This document shows, piece after piece, positions 48,574 to 58,611 of a stretch of 64,000 nt of DNA; within the stretch, counting starts at the first letter, position 1, and the number at the start of each line of letters is the position of its first letter. A program made the position numbers and the translations under genes. The DNA comes from Synechococcus sp. HK01-R. GTDB taxonomy: Bacteria > Cyanobacteriota > Cyanobacteriia > PCC-6307 > Cyanobiaceae. The stretch lies in NCBI RefSeq assembly GCF_014217855.1, contig NZ_CP059059.1:310001-374000 (forward strand). The letters run 5' to 3'. A model generated the notes under the pieces. That model was not told the origin of the DNA. It worked only from the letters and a program-made list of their open reading frames with translations, and searched no databases.

Positions 48574-50256
48574 ATGACACAGCACCAGCCATCGAGCGAA
48601 CCGATTCCCCCAGGGCCATGGGATGTGATCGTGATCGGTGCAGGAGCTGCCGGTCTGATGACCTGCCTGGAGCTACCCGAAGGACTGCGCATCCTGCTAC
48701 TCAATCGCAACACCAGCAGGCGCTCTTCTAGTCGATGGGCCCAGGGCGGTATTGCCGCCGTGACTCGACCGGAAGACAGTGCCAGCAGTCATGCCAGCGA
48801 CACACTCATCGCCGGGGCAGGGCTCTGCGACAGGAATGCTGTTGAACTGCTGGTCAATCAGGCCCCCGCTTGCGTCGAAAGGCTTCAGCAACTGGGCATG
48901 GCCTTCGATCGCAACAGCAGCGGCAAGCTAGCCACCACCCTTGAGGCAGCCCACAGCCATCACCGGGTGCTGCACGTGCAAGACCAGACCGGAAGGGCGC
49001 TGGTCGATGTGCTGCGCGAACGCGTCGAACAACGTCATGACCTTCTGCATCGCCGGGGGATCCGTGTGACCCGACTCTGGGTGGAGCACGGTCGCTGCTG
49101 CGGAGTTCAGGTGCTCGATGGCCCAAGTCTGCACTGGATCTCAGCCCGGGCTGTGGTGCTCGCCACAGGGGGAGGAGGCCATCTCTATGCGAACACCACC
49201 AATCCCCCCCAGGCCTGCGGAGAAGGCGTCGCCCTCGCCTGGCAGGCGGGGGCTGCAGTGGAAGATCTGGAATTCATGCAGTTTCACCCCACGGCCCTGC
49301 GCCTTCCAGGCGCCCCCTGTTTCCTGATTTCAGAAGCGGTGCGTGGCGAAGGGGCTGTCCTGCGCGACGACCAAGGGCAAAGCCCCGTCGCAGATCTTGC
49401 TGGAGCTGATCTGGCACCGCGCGACCAGGTCAGCCGGGCGCTCGTGCGCTCCATGCGCGACCGGGGCACGGATCACATCGACCTGGACCTCTCACCGATC
49501 CCTCGAGAGCGCGCAGTCCAGCGCTTTCCCACCATCCTGGAACGCTGCCGCAGTTTTGGGCTTCAACCTCTGGAGCGGCCGATTCCCGTGGCCCCCGCAG
49601 CCCACTATTGGATGGGAGGAGTGGCCACTGATCTCCATGCCTCAACCAACCTTCCTGGTCTCTACGCGGTGGGGGAAGTGGCCTGCACAGGGCTGCATGG
49701 TGCCAACCGCCTAGCCAGCAATTCCCTAATGGAATGTCTGGTTTTTGCCCGACAGCTACGAACGATCGACCTTCCGAACGCTCCAGCCAAGGCAATCGTC
49801 CATCACCCAGGCACCGATCTCCGGGCAGGCGCACCCCTGCAGAGCCGCAGCCGGATGAGCGCCGAAAAGCTGATGGCAACCATCGACATCTGGCGACTGC
49901 GTTGCTGGCAGGTGGCGGGAGTGGACCGGGACAGCCGCGGAATGGCGCATGCTCTGAATCAGGTTCAAGTGACGCTGGACCAACTGGAAGCGGAGCCATC
50001 CCTGGAACTGATCAGATCACAGCCTGTGGATGCGCTGCACCGACTGAATGAGGAAAGCCGGCGGGAGCTGAACCTGCTGCTCGACCTTCAGCATCGACTG
50101 CGGGCCAGTGCCCTGCTTCTGGAGGCCTGTCTGTTCAGAAAGGAGAGTCGCGGAGGCCATTTCCGTCATGACGCTCCCTGGCCCATGCCCCAGTGGGAAT
50201 GTCATTCCAGACAACAGCGGGGCCAGGCGATCGGGACCCGACCCGTTGTGCGCTGA
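48574..50256 (+). CDS. nadB: L-aspartate oxidase
   Basis: NadB oxidises L-aspartate to iminoaspartate, the first step of NAD synthesis de novo. The 560-residue flavoprotein has the N-terminal FAD motif DVIVIGAGAAGLMTC, the SSRWAQGGIAA segment, the active-site region HPTALRLPG and the SLMECLVFARQ region of the succinate dehydrogenase/fumarate reductase flavoprotein fold. The motif GGVATDLHASTNLPGLYAVGE is also clear. It begins 10 bp after the psbU terminator, so it must have its own promoter in or near that region. Confidence 0.94.
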   Translation: MTQHQPSSEPIPPGPWDVIVIGAGAAGLMTCLELPEGLRILLLNRNTSRRSSSRWAQGGIAAVTRPEDSASSHASDTLIAGAGLCDRNAVELLVNQAPACVERLQQLGMAFDRNSSGKLATTLEAAHSHHRVLHVQDQTGRALVDVLRERVEQRHDLLHRRGIRVTRLWVEHGRCCGVQVLDGPSLHWISARAVVLATGGGGHLYANTTNPPQACGEGVALAWQAGAAVEDLEFMQFHPTALRLPGAPCFLISEAVRGEGAVLRDDQGQSPVADLAGADLAPRDQVSRALVRSMRDRGTDHIDLDLSPIPRERAVQRFPTILERCRSFGLQPLERPIPVAPAAHYWMGGVATDLHASTNLPGLYAVGEVACTGLHGANRLASNSLMECLVFARQLRTIDLPNAPAKAIVHHPGTDLRAGAPLQSRSRMSAEKLMATIDIWRLRCWQVAGVDRDSRGMAHALNQVQVTLDQLEAEPSLELIRSQPVDALHRLNEESRRELNLLLDLQHRLRASALLLEACLFRKESRGGHFRHDAPWPMPQWECHSRQQRGQAIGTRPVVR

Positions 50257-50281
50257 CTCACGGGAGTGAAGGCGATCGAAA

Positions 50282-51223
50282 TCAGTCGATGCTTGGGCCC
50301 TGGTAATTGGAAAGCTTGGCGAGATCGGCCAGTGGCTTCACACCGGAATCGAGCTTTCCATCAATCTCCCAGGTGGGGAAGCCTTCCACGCCTTTTTGCT
50401 GGCAGAGCTTGGTCTGACTGTTCTGACCATCCGGGGCACACTCCACGACCTTGAGCTTGGCGGCGGCCTCTTGGCCGAACAACTCCTTTTGCTCATGGCA
50501 GTGCGGGCACCAGTAGGCCGAGTACATGACGGCACCGGAAGCGGTGAGATGCTCAGCAAGCTCAATCTTGGCTGGATTGCTCGAGGTGGTGACAGAGGGA
50601 GGCGCTCCAGGCCCGGTGACCGCAGCGTCAGGGCGATTGGGGTCGACCACCGAAGCCCAGATCAAGCTGCCCAACAAAACGGCAAGAGCCAGCAACACCC
50701 CTCGAAACAGAAGCGGCGCTGGATCCTCCCAGCCACCGCCGGCGACCGAAAGAATCAGCAAAGCGATCGAGATCAGTGCCGACAGAACACAGAAGAAGCA
50801 GAAGGCCTGGATCTTGAACAGCATCAGGCCCACCAGCACAAGGCTGAACATCGCCATGCCAACGGACACGACAAACAAGCCCCACCAGGTGCGACGAGAC
50901 AGATTCGCCTTGTTCTCCGCTAACCCAGGCAGCAGAGGCACAATCGCCATCACCAGCACAGCCAAATAAGCAATCAGGCCGGCGAAGGAGAGCGGGATAC
51001 TGAAACCATCCCCCTGAAGCAGGGTGCCCCAGGCGCTGTTCAGGACCTTGTCACAGCCATCAGCCCCCAGCGGGCAGCTGAGATCCCCCAGGATTCCCCA
51101 GCGCTTGAGAGTGATTGAGCCGGTGTCGATCACCCCAACCGTGGCCAGAACCGCCATGGCGATTCGGACCCATTTCGAACCGGAATCCTGGCGGCGACGA
51201 CTGGTGAGGCGGGTGGTCGACAT
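50282..51223 (-). CDS. VKOR-thioredoxin fusion (membrane thiol oxidase)
   Basis: A 313-residue protein with an N-terminal vitamin K epoxide reductase domain (four to five TM helices; loop cysteines C50 and C57, active-site CFFC at 142-145) fused to a C-terminal thioredoxin-like domain with WCPHC (C239, C242). In cyanobacteria this fusion drives disulfide formation in periplasm or lumen, passing electrons to quinone, replacing DsbA/DsbB. The ATG at 51223 was chosen; the longer frame has no signal character. It sits alone between nadB and divergent rimO. Confidence 0.94.
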   Translation of the reverse strand: MSTTRLTSRRRQDSGSKWVRIAMAVLATVGVIDTGSITLKRWGILGDLSCPLGADGCDKVLNSAWGTLLQGDGFSIPLSFAGLIAYLAVLVMAIVPLLPGLAENKANLSRRTWWGLFVVSVGMAMFSLVLVGLMLFKIQAFCFFCVLSALISIALLILSVAGGGWEDPAPLLFRGVLLALAVLLGSLIWASVVDPNRPDAAVTGPGAPPSVTTSSNPAKIELAEHLTASGAVMYSAYWCPHCHEQKELFGQEAAAKLKVVECAPDGQNSQTKLCQQKGVEGFPTWEIDGKLDSGVKPLADLAKLSNYQGPSID

Positions 51224-51336
51224 CAGCTGCGTCCAGAGCGCGTCAAGTCTGACAGCAACCGTCGGCCAGAACCGTGCTGAACACAAAGGACTAGGGGTGC
51301 AACCCTATGGTGAGAGATTGCCGAATCGGTCGGGGC

Positions 51337-52734
51337 ATGAGCAAAGATCCAGGCACTGAGGCTCAGACAACCCGTCGACCGACCGTTGCCTTTGCCCATC
51401 TTGGCTGCGAAAAAAACCGGGTCGACACGGAGCACATGCTTGGGCTCCTGGCCCAAGCGGGTTACGGCGTCAGCAGCGATGAAAACGACGCCAGCGTGGT
51501 GGTAGTGAACACCTGCAGTTTCATCCAGGACGCCCGTGAGGAATCGGTGCGCACCCTGGTGGGCCTGGCAGAACAGGGAAAAGAGCTGATCATCGCCGGC
51601 TGTCTGGCGCAGCATTTTCAGGAGGAACTGCTCGACTCCTTACCGGAAGCAAAAGCGATCGTGGGCACCGGCGATTACCAGCACATTGTTGAGGTGCTGC
51701 AGAGGGTGGAAGCCGGGGAGCGGGTGAACCGGGTCAGCCGGACCCCGACCTTCGTGGGTGATGAGCACCTGCCCCGATACCGAACCACCGGCGAGGCCGT
51801 GGCTTATCTGAAGGTTGCCGAGGGCTGCGACTACCGCTGCGCGTTCTGCATCATTCCCCATCTTCGAGGCGATCAACGCTCTAGGCCGATCGAATCCATC
51901 GTGGCCGAAGCCCATCAGCTCGCAGCCCAGGGTGTGCAGGAGTTGATCCTGATCAGCCAGATCACCACGAACTACGGACTGGACCTCTATGGAAAGCCCC
52001 GCCTAGCTGATCTGCTGCGTGCCCTTGGCGAGGTTGAGATCCCCTGGATCCGGGTGCATTACGCCTATCCAACCGGCCTAACCCCCGAGGTGCTCAGTGC
52101 TTACCGGGAGGTGCCCAACGTCTTGCCTTATCTGGATCTGCCCCTGCAGCACAGTCACCCCGATGTGCTGCGGGCCATGAACCGTCCTTGGCAGGCAGAG
52201 GTGAATGAACGACTGCTGGACCGCATCCGCGAACAGCTCCCCGACGCGGTGCTACGCACCACGCTGATCGTCGGCTTCCCAGGGGAGACCGAGGCCCAGT
52301 TCGAGCATCTGGCTCGCTTCCTGGAGAGCCAGCGCTTCGATCATGTGGGCGTGTTCACGTTCTCCCCCGAAGAGGGGACCCCGGCAGCCGCATTGCCTGA
52401 CCGAGTCCCGGAGAACCTTGCCATCGCCCGCAAGGACAGGCTGATGACCCTTCAGCAACCGATCTCCGCCGCAGCGAATGCCTCTTGGGTGGGTCGCACA
52501 GTGGATGTGTTGATCGAGCAGCACAACCCCTCCACTGGCGCCATGATCGGACGGTGCGGACGCTTTGCGCCTGAGGTGGATGGCGAGGTGCTCGTCCAGC
52601 CAGGTGAGAACGGTCTGCAGGCCGGTCCTGGCACGATGGTGCCCGTCAAAATCACCGGCTCCGACGTCTATGACCTGAGCGGGCAGATGGTGGGAGCCGC
52701 GGCCATGGTGGCGGCCGCCCGCTCCACATCGTGA
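51337..52734 (+). CDS. rimO: Ribosomal protein S12 methylthiotransferase RimO
   Basis: RimO adds a methylthio group to an aspartate of ribosomal protein S12. It has an N-terminal MTTase domain ([17 protein letters not shown]), the radical SAM cluster CX3CX2C in [13 protein letters not shown], and a C-terminal TRAM domain. From the chosen ATG it has 465 residues. An in-frame ATG 30 bp earlier (51307) is possible. Its TGA overlaps the GTGA start of the MFS gene downstream. Confidence 0.95.
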   Translation: MSKDPGTEAQTTRRPTVAFAHLGCEKNRVDTEHMLGLLAQAGYGVSSDENDASVVVVNTCSFIQDAREESVRTLVGLAEQGKELIIAGCLAQHFQEELLDSLPEAKAIVGTGDYQHIVEVLQRVEAGERVNRVSRTPTFVGDEHLPRYRTTGEAVAYLKVAEGCDYRCAFCIIPHLRGDQRSRPIESIVAEAHQLAAQGVQELILISQITTNYGLDLYGKPRLADLLRALGEVEIPWIRVHYAYPTGLTPEVLSAYREVPNVLPYLDLPLQHSHPDVLRAMNRPWQAEVNERLLDRIREQLPDAVLRTTLIVGFPGETEAQFEHLARFLESQRFDHVGVFTFSPEEGTPAAALPDRVPENLAIARKDRLMTLQQPISAAANASWVGRTVDVLIEQHNPSTGAMIGRCGRFAPEVDGEVLVQPGENGLQAGPGTMVPVKITGSDVYDLSGQMVGAAAMVAAARSTS

Positions 52735-53969
52735 CCGCCACACGGTTCTCCCAGGCCAGACAGCGCAGCATTTTTCTTGTGGCGTCAGGAATGAGCACCG
52801 CAGGATCCTTCGCAGGGCTCACGGCGAAAGGCTGGATCCTGATGAACGGCACGGAAAATCCGATGCTGCTGGCCCTTCATTTCGCAGCCCTGTCCCTTCC
52901 CACCCTGCTGGTGAGTGGGCCGGCGGGCGTGAGGACCGACAGGGTCGGCTGCGAAACAGTGCTCATTCAGGCCCAGTGGGCACTGCTGGCCGCTGGACTG
53001 CTAGGCGCTTTGTCGATCCCGCTCCTAGAAGGCACTGCCCAGGTCGGCGCACTGCTGGGCAGCACGCTGCTGGTGGGAATCGCCAGCGCCTACGAGCTCA
53101 CAGCACGCAACAAATACTGCGCACTGCTGGTGGATGAACCCACCCAGCTCGCCCCCTACCTCACCAGCTTTTCCGTGGTCTTCAACGTCGGAAAGCTCGT
53201 GGGTCCCCCAATTGGGGGATGGCTGGTGGCCCTCACGGGAGCAGCAACAGCCCTCAGCCTCGATGCCCTCACCTATCTGCTGCCCATTGCCAGCGTGATC
53301 TGGCTGCTCAGACCGAATCTCGAACAGGAACAGCGCAGTGGCAATCAAGACCAGGCGTCCCTGCTGCATGCCTGGCGCGACTGCGGGCCCACCCTGCGCC
53401 ATGTGCTGCGCTTCACCGCGGTCATCTGCCTGGTGGGCTTCTTCCACCCCGGCCTGGCACCACTGATCGCCGCCGACACGATCGGACCTGATCCGAGGGA
53501 TCTTGGCTTGTTCACCAGCGTGCTGGCCGCAGGGAGCATTACCGGCGGCCTAGTGCTGCAGAGAAATAGTCACCGCTTCTGTCAGCGTCCATGCCTGACC
53601 TTGGGTTGCTTCGCTCTGATCACGGCCTTGGCCCAGCTGGGAATGGCCAAGGGTGAGACGCGAGGCCTGGTGCTGATGATGGCCTTTCTGATCGGAGCCG
53701 GAACAGCCGGGCTTCTGAGCAGCACCAATTTGATCACCCAAGTTGGATCCAAACAGGTGATGCGAGGAAGGATGGCAGGTCTCAGTCAGATCGCCTTCCT
53801 TGGGGGCGGAGGACTGAGCGGAATCCTGGCCGCAGCCATCACACTCACCCTCGGACTCAAGAGCGCATTCGCCATTGCCGGAGGAATCGGCCTTGCGCTG
53901 GCCGTCGTTGAAATCAGCCAGCGCGGTCAAACCGTGCTGGACGAGACAACCAAGCTCAGATCAGTTTGA
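52731..53969 (+). CDS. MFS transporter (EntS-like exporter family)
   Basis: A 412-residue protein with 12 predicted TM helices in two halves. It has [24 protein letters not shown] first-helix features, the [11 protein letters not shown] loop that replaces the MFS motif A (GxxxDRxGR), and [15 protein letters not shown]. The pattern fits MFS_3/EntS-like drug or siderophore exporters. The GTG start overlaps the rimO stop (GTGA). Its 3' end overlaps the convergent petL-like gene by 14 bp. Substrate unknown. Confidence 0.85.
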   Translation: MTATRFSQARQRSIFLVASGMSTAGSFAGLTAKGWILMNGTENPMLLALHFAALSLPTLLVSGPAGVRTDRVGCETVLIQAQWALLAAGLLGALSIPLLEGTAQVGALLGSTLLVGIASAYELTARNKYCALLVDEPTQLAPYLTSFSVVFNVGKLVGPPIGGWLVALTGAATALSLDALTYLLPIASVIWLLRPNLEQEQRSGNQDQASLLHAWRDCGPTLRHVLRFTAVICLVGFFHPGLAPLIAADTIGPDPRDLGLFTSVLAAGSITGGLVLQRNSHRFCQRPCLTLGCFALITALAQLGMAKGETRGLVLMMAFLIGAGTAGLLSSTNLITQVGSKQVMRGRMAGLSQIAFLGGGGLSGILAAAITLTLGLKSAFAIAGGIGLALAVVEISQRGQTVLDETTKLRSV

Positions 53970-54057
53970 TGCCACGCAGCACGCCGCTGATCACTGCAGC
54001 GGTAACGAGACCGGCACCGACCAGACCCAGATAGATGACAACGCCCACGACAGACAC
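53956..54057 (-). CDS. petL: Probable cytochrome b6f subunit PetL
   Basis: A 33-residue minus-strand frame from a GTG at 54057 reads MSVVGVVIYLGLVGAGL then to LRGIKLI at the stop. One transmembrane helix and the C-terminal LRxIKLI are the marks of PetL, a small peripheral subunit that stabilises the cytochrome b6f dimer. A TTG four codons upstream is an alternative start. It overlaps the end of the MFS gene and is easily missed by gene finders. I recall the LRAIKLI ending from other cyanobacterial PetL proteins, so this rests on short similarity. Confidence 0.65.
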   Translation of the reverse strand: MSVVGVVIYLGLVGAGLVTAAVISGVLRGIKLI

Positions 54058-54207
54058 AGCAAGTCGCAACTATTAGACCAGAAACAGGGACGCCTTCGTG
54101 GCCACACCCCCTAAGGTTGACGCAATCCGCGCCAAGGGTCAGCGGCAAGCCCCAGCTCAGCGCCACAAGCCCAAGCACCGTCAAGCCAGCGTCCGCCAGC
54201 AAGATCC

Positions 54208-55782
54208 ATGCGCACCCTCTTCATCTATCCCCAGTTCCCCAAGACCTTCTGGAGCTACGAAAAAATCCTCGAGCTCGTCAACCGCAAGGTTCTGCTTCCA
54301 CCCCTAGGACTGGCGACCGTTGCAGCCCTGCTTCCTCAGGACTGGGAGATGAAGTTGGTTGACCGCAATGTGCGGGAGCTCACCGAAGCGGAATGGAACT
54401 GGGCGGAATTGGTGGTGATTTCGGGAATGATCGTCCAGAAGGACGACATGCAGCGACAGATCGCCGAAGCGAAACGGAGAGGCCTCCTGGTTGCCGTTGG
54501 TGGCCCCTACGCCAGCTCCACCCCTGATGCACCGGAGATCGCCGAAGCGGATTTCAAGGTGCTGGACGAGGGTGAGATCACCCTGCCGATGTTCGTGGAA
54601 GCGATTCAACGCGGTGATCGGAGCGGTCGGTTCAGCGCGGAGGGTGACAAACCGGATGTGACCTCGACTCCGATTCCCCGATTCGACCTTCTGGAATTGG
54701 ATGCCTACGACTCCATGAGCGTGCAGTTCTCCCGTGGCTGTCCGTTCAACTGCGAGTTCTGCGACATCATCGTGCTGTACGGCCGCAAGCCCCGCACCAA
54801 AACCCCCGAACAGCTGATCGCCGAGCTACAGCGGCTCTACGACCTGGGCTGGAGACGCTCCATCTTTCTGGTGGACGACAACTTCATCGGCAACAAACGG
54901 AACGCCAAGCTGTTGCTCCCTGAAATCAGGCGCTGGCAGGAGGAGCGGGGCTATCCGTTCAGTTTCGCCACCGAGGCCTCCGTCGATCTCGCCGACGACG
55001 AGGAGATGATGCAGATGATGCACGACGCCCGTTTTGAGAGCGTTTTTCTCGGGATCGAAACGCCTGACGAGGCGAGCCTGGAAACAGCCCGGAAGGTGCA
55101 GAACACGCGCAACCCTCTCGATGCCGCTGTCGACAGGATCACCGCCAACGGCATCCGGGTGATGGCGGGCTTCATCATCGGTTTCGATGGCGAAAAAGAT
55201 GGAGCCGGTCGCAGGATCGTCGACTTTGTGACCCGCACTGGCATCCCGGCCGCAATGATGGGCATGTTGCAAGCTCTCCCCAACACGGCGCTCTGGTATC
55301 GCCTGGAGAAGGAAGGACGCCTCATTCAGGAGAAAGCCGCCGCCAAGGGGGTGAACCAGACGAATCTTCTGAACTTCAAACCAACCCGCCCGATCCGGGA
55401 CATTGCGAACGAATACGTGGAGGCCTTCTGCGCTCTCTACGAACCCAATGCCTACATGGATCGGGTCTATACCTACTACCTCAAGATGGGGGCACCCCGT
55501 TGGAAGGCTGCTGCCAAGCTGCCCACCTGGACGGATCTCCGAGCGCTGTCGATCGTGATCTGGCGCCAGGGAATCAAGCGAAGCACCCGGACCCGTTTCT
55601 GGCGCTACATGCTCGGCATGGCCCGCCAGAACCCGGCCCTGCTGGAGCAGTTCCTCGTGGTGCTCGCGCACAACGAACATTTCCTGGAATATCGCTCCAT
55701 CGTGCAGCGGGAGATTCGAGAACAGCTCGAATCACTGCCCCCCGAGGAACCCAGCAATCCGCGCGAACTTCAACCGGCCTGA
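54208..55782 (+). CDS. B12-binding radical SAM protein with DUF4070
   Basis: A 524-residue protein: N-terminal B12-binding-like domain (PLGLATVAALLPQDWEMKLVD), the radical SAM cluster CX3CX2C in GCPFNCEFCDI, TIM barrel (IFLVDDNFIGNKRN), and a C-terminal DUF4070 region. This is the class that includes hopanoid HpnJ-like and several tetrapyrrole or lipid-modifying enzymes. The reaction is unknown. ATG at 54208 has a weak ribosome site. Family call is secure; role is open. Confidence 0.9.
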   Translation: MRTLFIYPQFPKTFWSYEKILELVNRKVLLPPLGLATVAALLPQDWEMKLVDRNVRELTEAEWNWAELVVISGMIVQKDDMQRQIAEAKRRGLLVAVGGPYASSTPDAPEIAEADFKVLDEGEITLPMFVEAIQRGDRSGRFSAEGDKPDVTSTPIPRFDLLELDAYDSMSVQFSRGCPFNCEFCDIIVLYGRKPRTKTPEQLIAELQRLYDLGWRRSIFLVDDNFIGNKRNAKLLLPEIRRWQEERGYPFSFATEASVDLADDEEMMQMMHDARFESVFLGIETPDEASLETARKVQNTRNPLDAAVDRITANGIRVMAGFIIGFDGEKDGAGRRIVDFVTRTGIPAAMMGMLQALPNTALWYRLEKEGRLIQEKAAAKGVNQTNLLNFKPTRPIRDIANEYVEAFCALYEPNAYMDRVYTYYLKMGAPRWKAAAKLPTWTDLRALSIVIWRQGIKRSTRTRFWRYMLGMARQNPALLEQFLVVLAHNEHFLEYRSIVQREIREQLESLPPEEPSNPRELQPA

Positions 55783-55793
55783 TCGAGACGCTC

Positions 55794-56234
55794 TCAGTCC
55801 TGCACGTAGGGGCGCCCCTCCAGGAGGCACTGTTCGGCCTTCTGGAGTTCACGCCCTAAATACAGGGCGTGGTCGAGCCGGCTGATAGGAAGGGGCTCAC
55901 CCCCCTCGCTGAGCTCGATTCCCAGCTGTTTTGCCGTCTTGCCGCGGTACACGCGATCAGGGGAGCGGGGTCCACCGCCCCGACAACCCAGCACCTCACC
56001 GGTGTCGGGATCCGTCGCACGCCCTCGGTCATCCACATCATTTCGGTAGTGCTCAGCCACCAGCTCTGCAGAGGCAGCATCCACCCGGATCAAGAAATAC
56101 CCGGCCGGATCGAGGGCAATGAAACGCTGGGACAATCGATCATCGAGTGCCCGGCCCTCAACCGGATCTCGAGGAGGAGCCACCGGCTCGGATGCTGAGG
56201 GGTGGGACGACGCCGAAGAGCTGCTGCTTGCCAT
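55794..56234 (-). CDS. DUF4346 domain protein
   Basis: A 146-residue protein with a serine/proline-rich N-terminus, a middle LDPAGYFLIRVDAASAELV, and an end SRLDHALYLGRELQKAEQCL that matches the signature end of the DUF4346 domain, found alone or fused to dihydropteroate synthase-like enzymes. Function unknown, possibly linked to pterin or methanopterin-like chemistry. The gene lies 11 bp after the convergent radical SAM gene and 9 bp downstream of the acyltransferase-like gene. Confidence 0.78.
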   Translation of the reverse strand: MASSSSSASSHPSASEPVAPPRDPVEGRALDDRLSQRFIALDPAGYFLIRVDAASAELVAEHYRNDVDDRGRATDPDTGEVLGCRGGGPRSPDRVYRGKTAKQLGIELSEGGEPLPISRLDHALYLGRELQKAEQCLLEGRPYVQD

Positions 56235-56243
56235 CCCGACACC

Positions 56244-57440
56244 CTACAAATCAGCCGCGGACGCTCTCAACTGAGGAGCTTCTGCCCGGAAGGGCAGTTC
56301 AGCATTCACCGCATCAATCTCCTCGAGCATGAGGCCATTGGCCTTGGGCAGCCAGGTCCTGATCAAGCGATCCATGCCCTCGTCGTACCAGCGGTGAAGG
56401 CTGTGCTGAGGCCTGGCGACGAATCCGCGGCGGCGTTTGTGGCTGCCCCCGGCACCGGGATCAAAGTGCTGCAGCCCCTGCTCCAGAGCCCAGGCGATTG
56501 GTGCGTAGTAGCAGACCTCGAAATGCAGGCAGTCGATCTCCTCGTCACTGCCCCAGTAACGGCCCCATAGCTGCTGCTGATCCTGAATACACAGCGACAT
56601 GGCCACGGGCTCCTGGGGGTCGCCCCGATGGGCACTGAACAGCACCACATGCGGGCGCAGGGCTTCGCCCGCAAGGGCATCAAAAAAGGAGGCCTCCAGA
56701 TATTTGCTTCCCCACATCCCCCAGCGAGCGCAATGCTGCTCGTAGAAGCGATGCATGCGTGTCAACAACCCAGGGGTCAGCGTCTCACCCCTGAGGGCGG
56801 TCACCTCAAGACCCGCCTCGCGAACGGCCTTGCGTTCCCGTTTGATATTGCGGCGCTGGTTGGCATTGAAGCCCCTCAAGTAATCGTTGAAATCCCGCTG
56901 ACCCTCGGCTGACCAGAGACTCTGCTGATTCAGCCAAGTCGCACAGCCCGCCGCCTCGGCGAGGGGCCGCCAAGCGGGATCGACATAGAGAAAATTGCAG
57001 CTGAGGATGCCGTTTCGTCGCGCAAAATCATCGATCAGCTCGAACATCAGCGCGGTCAAGACCGCAGGATCCTCCGCAGAATCGATATGGAAGCGATAAC
57101 CCTCGACAGGGCTGACCGGACTCATGCCCAGAAGTTTGGGGTAGTAGCGAAGCCCCAAATCAGCGGCGAGCCTTGCGAAAGCCTGATCGAAGACGAACTC
57201 GCCATAGCTGTGCCCCTTGAGATAGAGAGGCGCGACAGCCACCAGCCTGTCTGCGCCACGCCAGAGGGAGAGATGCAGGGGCTGCCATCCCTGCTCCGGC
57301 ACGATGCTCCCGGACTCCTCCAGGGCCGTGAGCCACGACCAGCGATAGAAGGGACTGGCCTGCGAGCCGACCAGTTGCTCCCAGGCGGCCTCTGGAATCT
57401 CGCGAAGGGAGCGGTGCCACCGGGCGGAGAGGGATGCCAT
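56244..57440 (-). CDS. FemAB-like GNAT-fold acyltransferase (DUF482/COG3146)
   Basis: A protein of 398 residues from the ATG at 57440. The pattern WLTALEESGSIVPEQGWQP, LGMSPVSPVEGYRFHI and CYYAPIAWALEQGLQHFDPG, followed by GSHKRRRGF, matches the COG3146 (FemAB-like) family of double-GNAT acyltransferases. The chemistry is unknown, though relatives act on peptidyl-tRNA-derived or cell-wall substrates. A longer frame to 57503 exists; the shorter start leaves a normal length ahead of the first conserved residues. Confidence 0.85.
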   Translation of the reverse strand: MASLSARWHRSLREIPEAAWEQLVGSQASPFYRWSWLTALEESGSIVPEQGWQPLHLSLWRGADRLVAVAPLYLKGHSYGEFVFDQAFARLAADLGLRYYPKLLGMSPVSPVEGYRFHIDSAEDPAVLTALMFELIDDFARRNGILSCNFLYVDPAWRPLAEAAGCATWLNQQSLWSAEGQRDFNDYLRGFNANQRRNIKRERKAVREAGLEVTALRGETLTPGLLTRMHRFYEQHCARWGMWGSKYLEASFFDALAGEALRPHVVLFSAHRGDPQEPVAMSLCIQDQQQLWGRYWGSDEEIDCLHFEVCYYAPIAWALEQGLQHFDPGAGGSHKRRRGFVARPQHSLHRWYDEGMDRLIRTWLPKANGLMLEEIDAVNAELPFRAEAPQLRASAADL

Positions 57441-57551
57441 CACCGCCAAAGGGCGAAGTCGCAGTGACCCTAACCATGGCGACGGGCAGGGATCAGAATT
57501 CAATCCCGCCCGTGATGCGCCTTGCTCGGTTCATCCCTTCTCCAGCGCCAG

Positions 57552-57962
57552 ATGCCAACAGCGCTGCTGAGCATCGCCTGCCTGGCGCTGGCTAGCCCAG
57601 CAGCCTCAGCCGGCTGGCTGGCCCCCGTGCTGCAGATGATGCAGCCCCGGATTGAATCGCGTTTGACCGATCAATGCCGGCAACTGATCGGCAGGCAAGG
57701 GGGAACACCTCTGGAATCAGAGCTGAGCAAGCTGGCGGAACAGCCCTGCCGCTCGCTCGCTAAGCCCGTGAGCGCCTGCCTGATCCGTGAAACCAGTCGC
57801 ACGGGCCGAGAGCTGGGGGTGATCAGTGAACTGTTGACCGGCAGAGTCGGCGACGATGCCGAAGTGGTGATCAAGCGCTGTCTGGCCTCCCTGCTGGGCC
57901 TCCAAGAGAGCAACCTTCGTGACCTCCCCCTTCAGGATCTTCTTCAGCGCTGGCGGCAGTAA
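57552..57962 (+). CDS. Small exported protein, unknown
   Basis: A 136-residue protein from the ATG at 57552, with a clear signal peptide cleaved around SPAASAGW. Mature part contains four cysteines (TDQCRQLIG, EQPCRSLAK, VSACLIRET, IKRCLASLL) and is mostly helical. The last 19 bp overlap the convergent RibD-C gene. I do not recognise the family. Confidence 0.65.
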   Translation: MPTALLSIACLALASPAASAGWLAPVLQMMQPRIESRLTDQCRQLIGRQGGTPLESELSKLAEQPCRSLAKPVSACLIRETSRTGRELGVISELLTGRVGDDAEVVIKRCLASLLGLQESNLRDLPLQDLLQRWRQ

Positions 57963-58582
57963 TGCAACAGCACTTCATCGGCCTCGAGACGATCGCAACG
58001 TTCGAGGCCCCAAGCGCCTGGTTCCGCGAGCAGGTCAGGCAGCCCCTTGGGACCGGTCGGCAGCCAGTGGTGAGAACCCCCTAGCAGCTTCGGAGTCAGC
58101 GTGAGTTGCAACTCATCCACAACATCCTCGGCCAGCAGAGATCCACAAAGCTGAGCACCACCGAGCAGCAGGACGCGCTGGAGCCCCGCTTTGGCTAGGG
58201 AGCGGAGTGTCTCCTGCCAGGACTGACCGAGCGTCAGCCGCTGATCGAACCCTGAGGGCACTGGAGTGGCCACAGGTGGGGTAAGCAACCAACGTTGCAG
58301 GGGCTGTCTGAAGAACGGCCATTCACGTGGAAAGCTCTGCTGACGAGACACCACCAGGGCCACCGGCTGCGGAGGCCTGCCGTCCTGAACCCGTTGCGCC
58401 TGACGCTCCCCGTCGCGAATCAAGCAGGTCGTGCGATGGGCCCGCAGCGTGCCTGCGCCAATCAGGGCGCCATCAGCCCAGGCCAGGGCCTCCTCCAAAG
58501 CGCGACGATCCCCTGTTCCACCGAGCTGAGCAGCTCCGCCAGCAGCAGGGGCGAGGCGGCCGTCCAGGCTGATGGCGAGCAC
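57944..58582 (-). CDS. RibD C-terminal domain reductase (dihydrofolate-reductase fold)
   Basis: A protein of 212 residues from a GTG at 58582, with the family start LAISLDGRLAPAAGG and ALIGAGTLRAHRTTCLIR. The NADPH-binding segment VLLLGGAQLCGSLLAEDVVDELQLTLTP (in two stretches) fits RibD_C proteins, which reduce pyrimidine intermediates of riboflavin synthesis. No deaminase domain is present, so it may be a stand-alone reductase. Upstream in-frame residues (APTLRL) resemble the family start, so translation may begin earlier, possibly coupled to the QueD gene. Confidence 0.85.
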   Translation of the reverse strand: MLAISLDGRLAPAAGGAAQLGGTGDRRALEEALAWADGALIGAGTLRAHRTTCLIRDGERQAQRVQDGRPPQPVALVVSRQQSFPREWPFFRQPLQRWLLTPPVATPVPSGFDQRLTLGQSWQETLRSLAKAGLQRVLLLGGAQLCGSLLAEDVVDELQLTLTPKLLGGSHHWLPTGPKGLPDLLAEPGAWGLERCDRLEADEVLLHYCRQR

Positions 58583-58611
58583 CAGCCGAAGCGTCGGTGC
58601 TTCGGTGAGCT

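Noticed and set aside
54098-54307. 69-codon GTG frame before the B12-binding radical SAM gene
   Set aside because: Basic, low-complexity and running into the next gene in another frame. Cannot exclude a short leader peptide, but there is no support.
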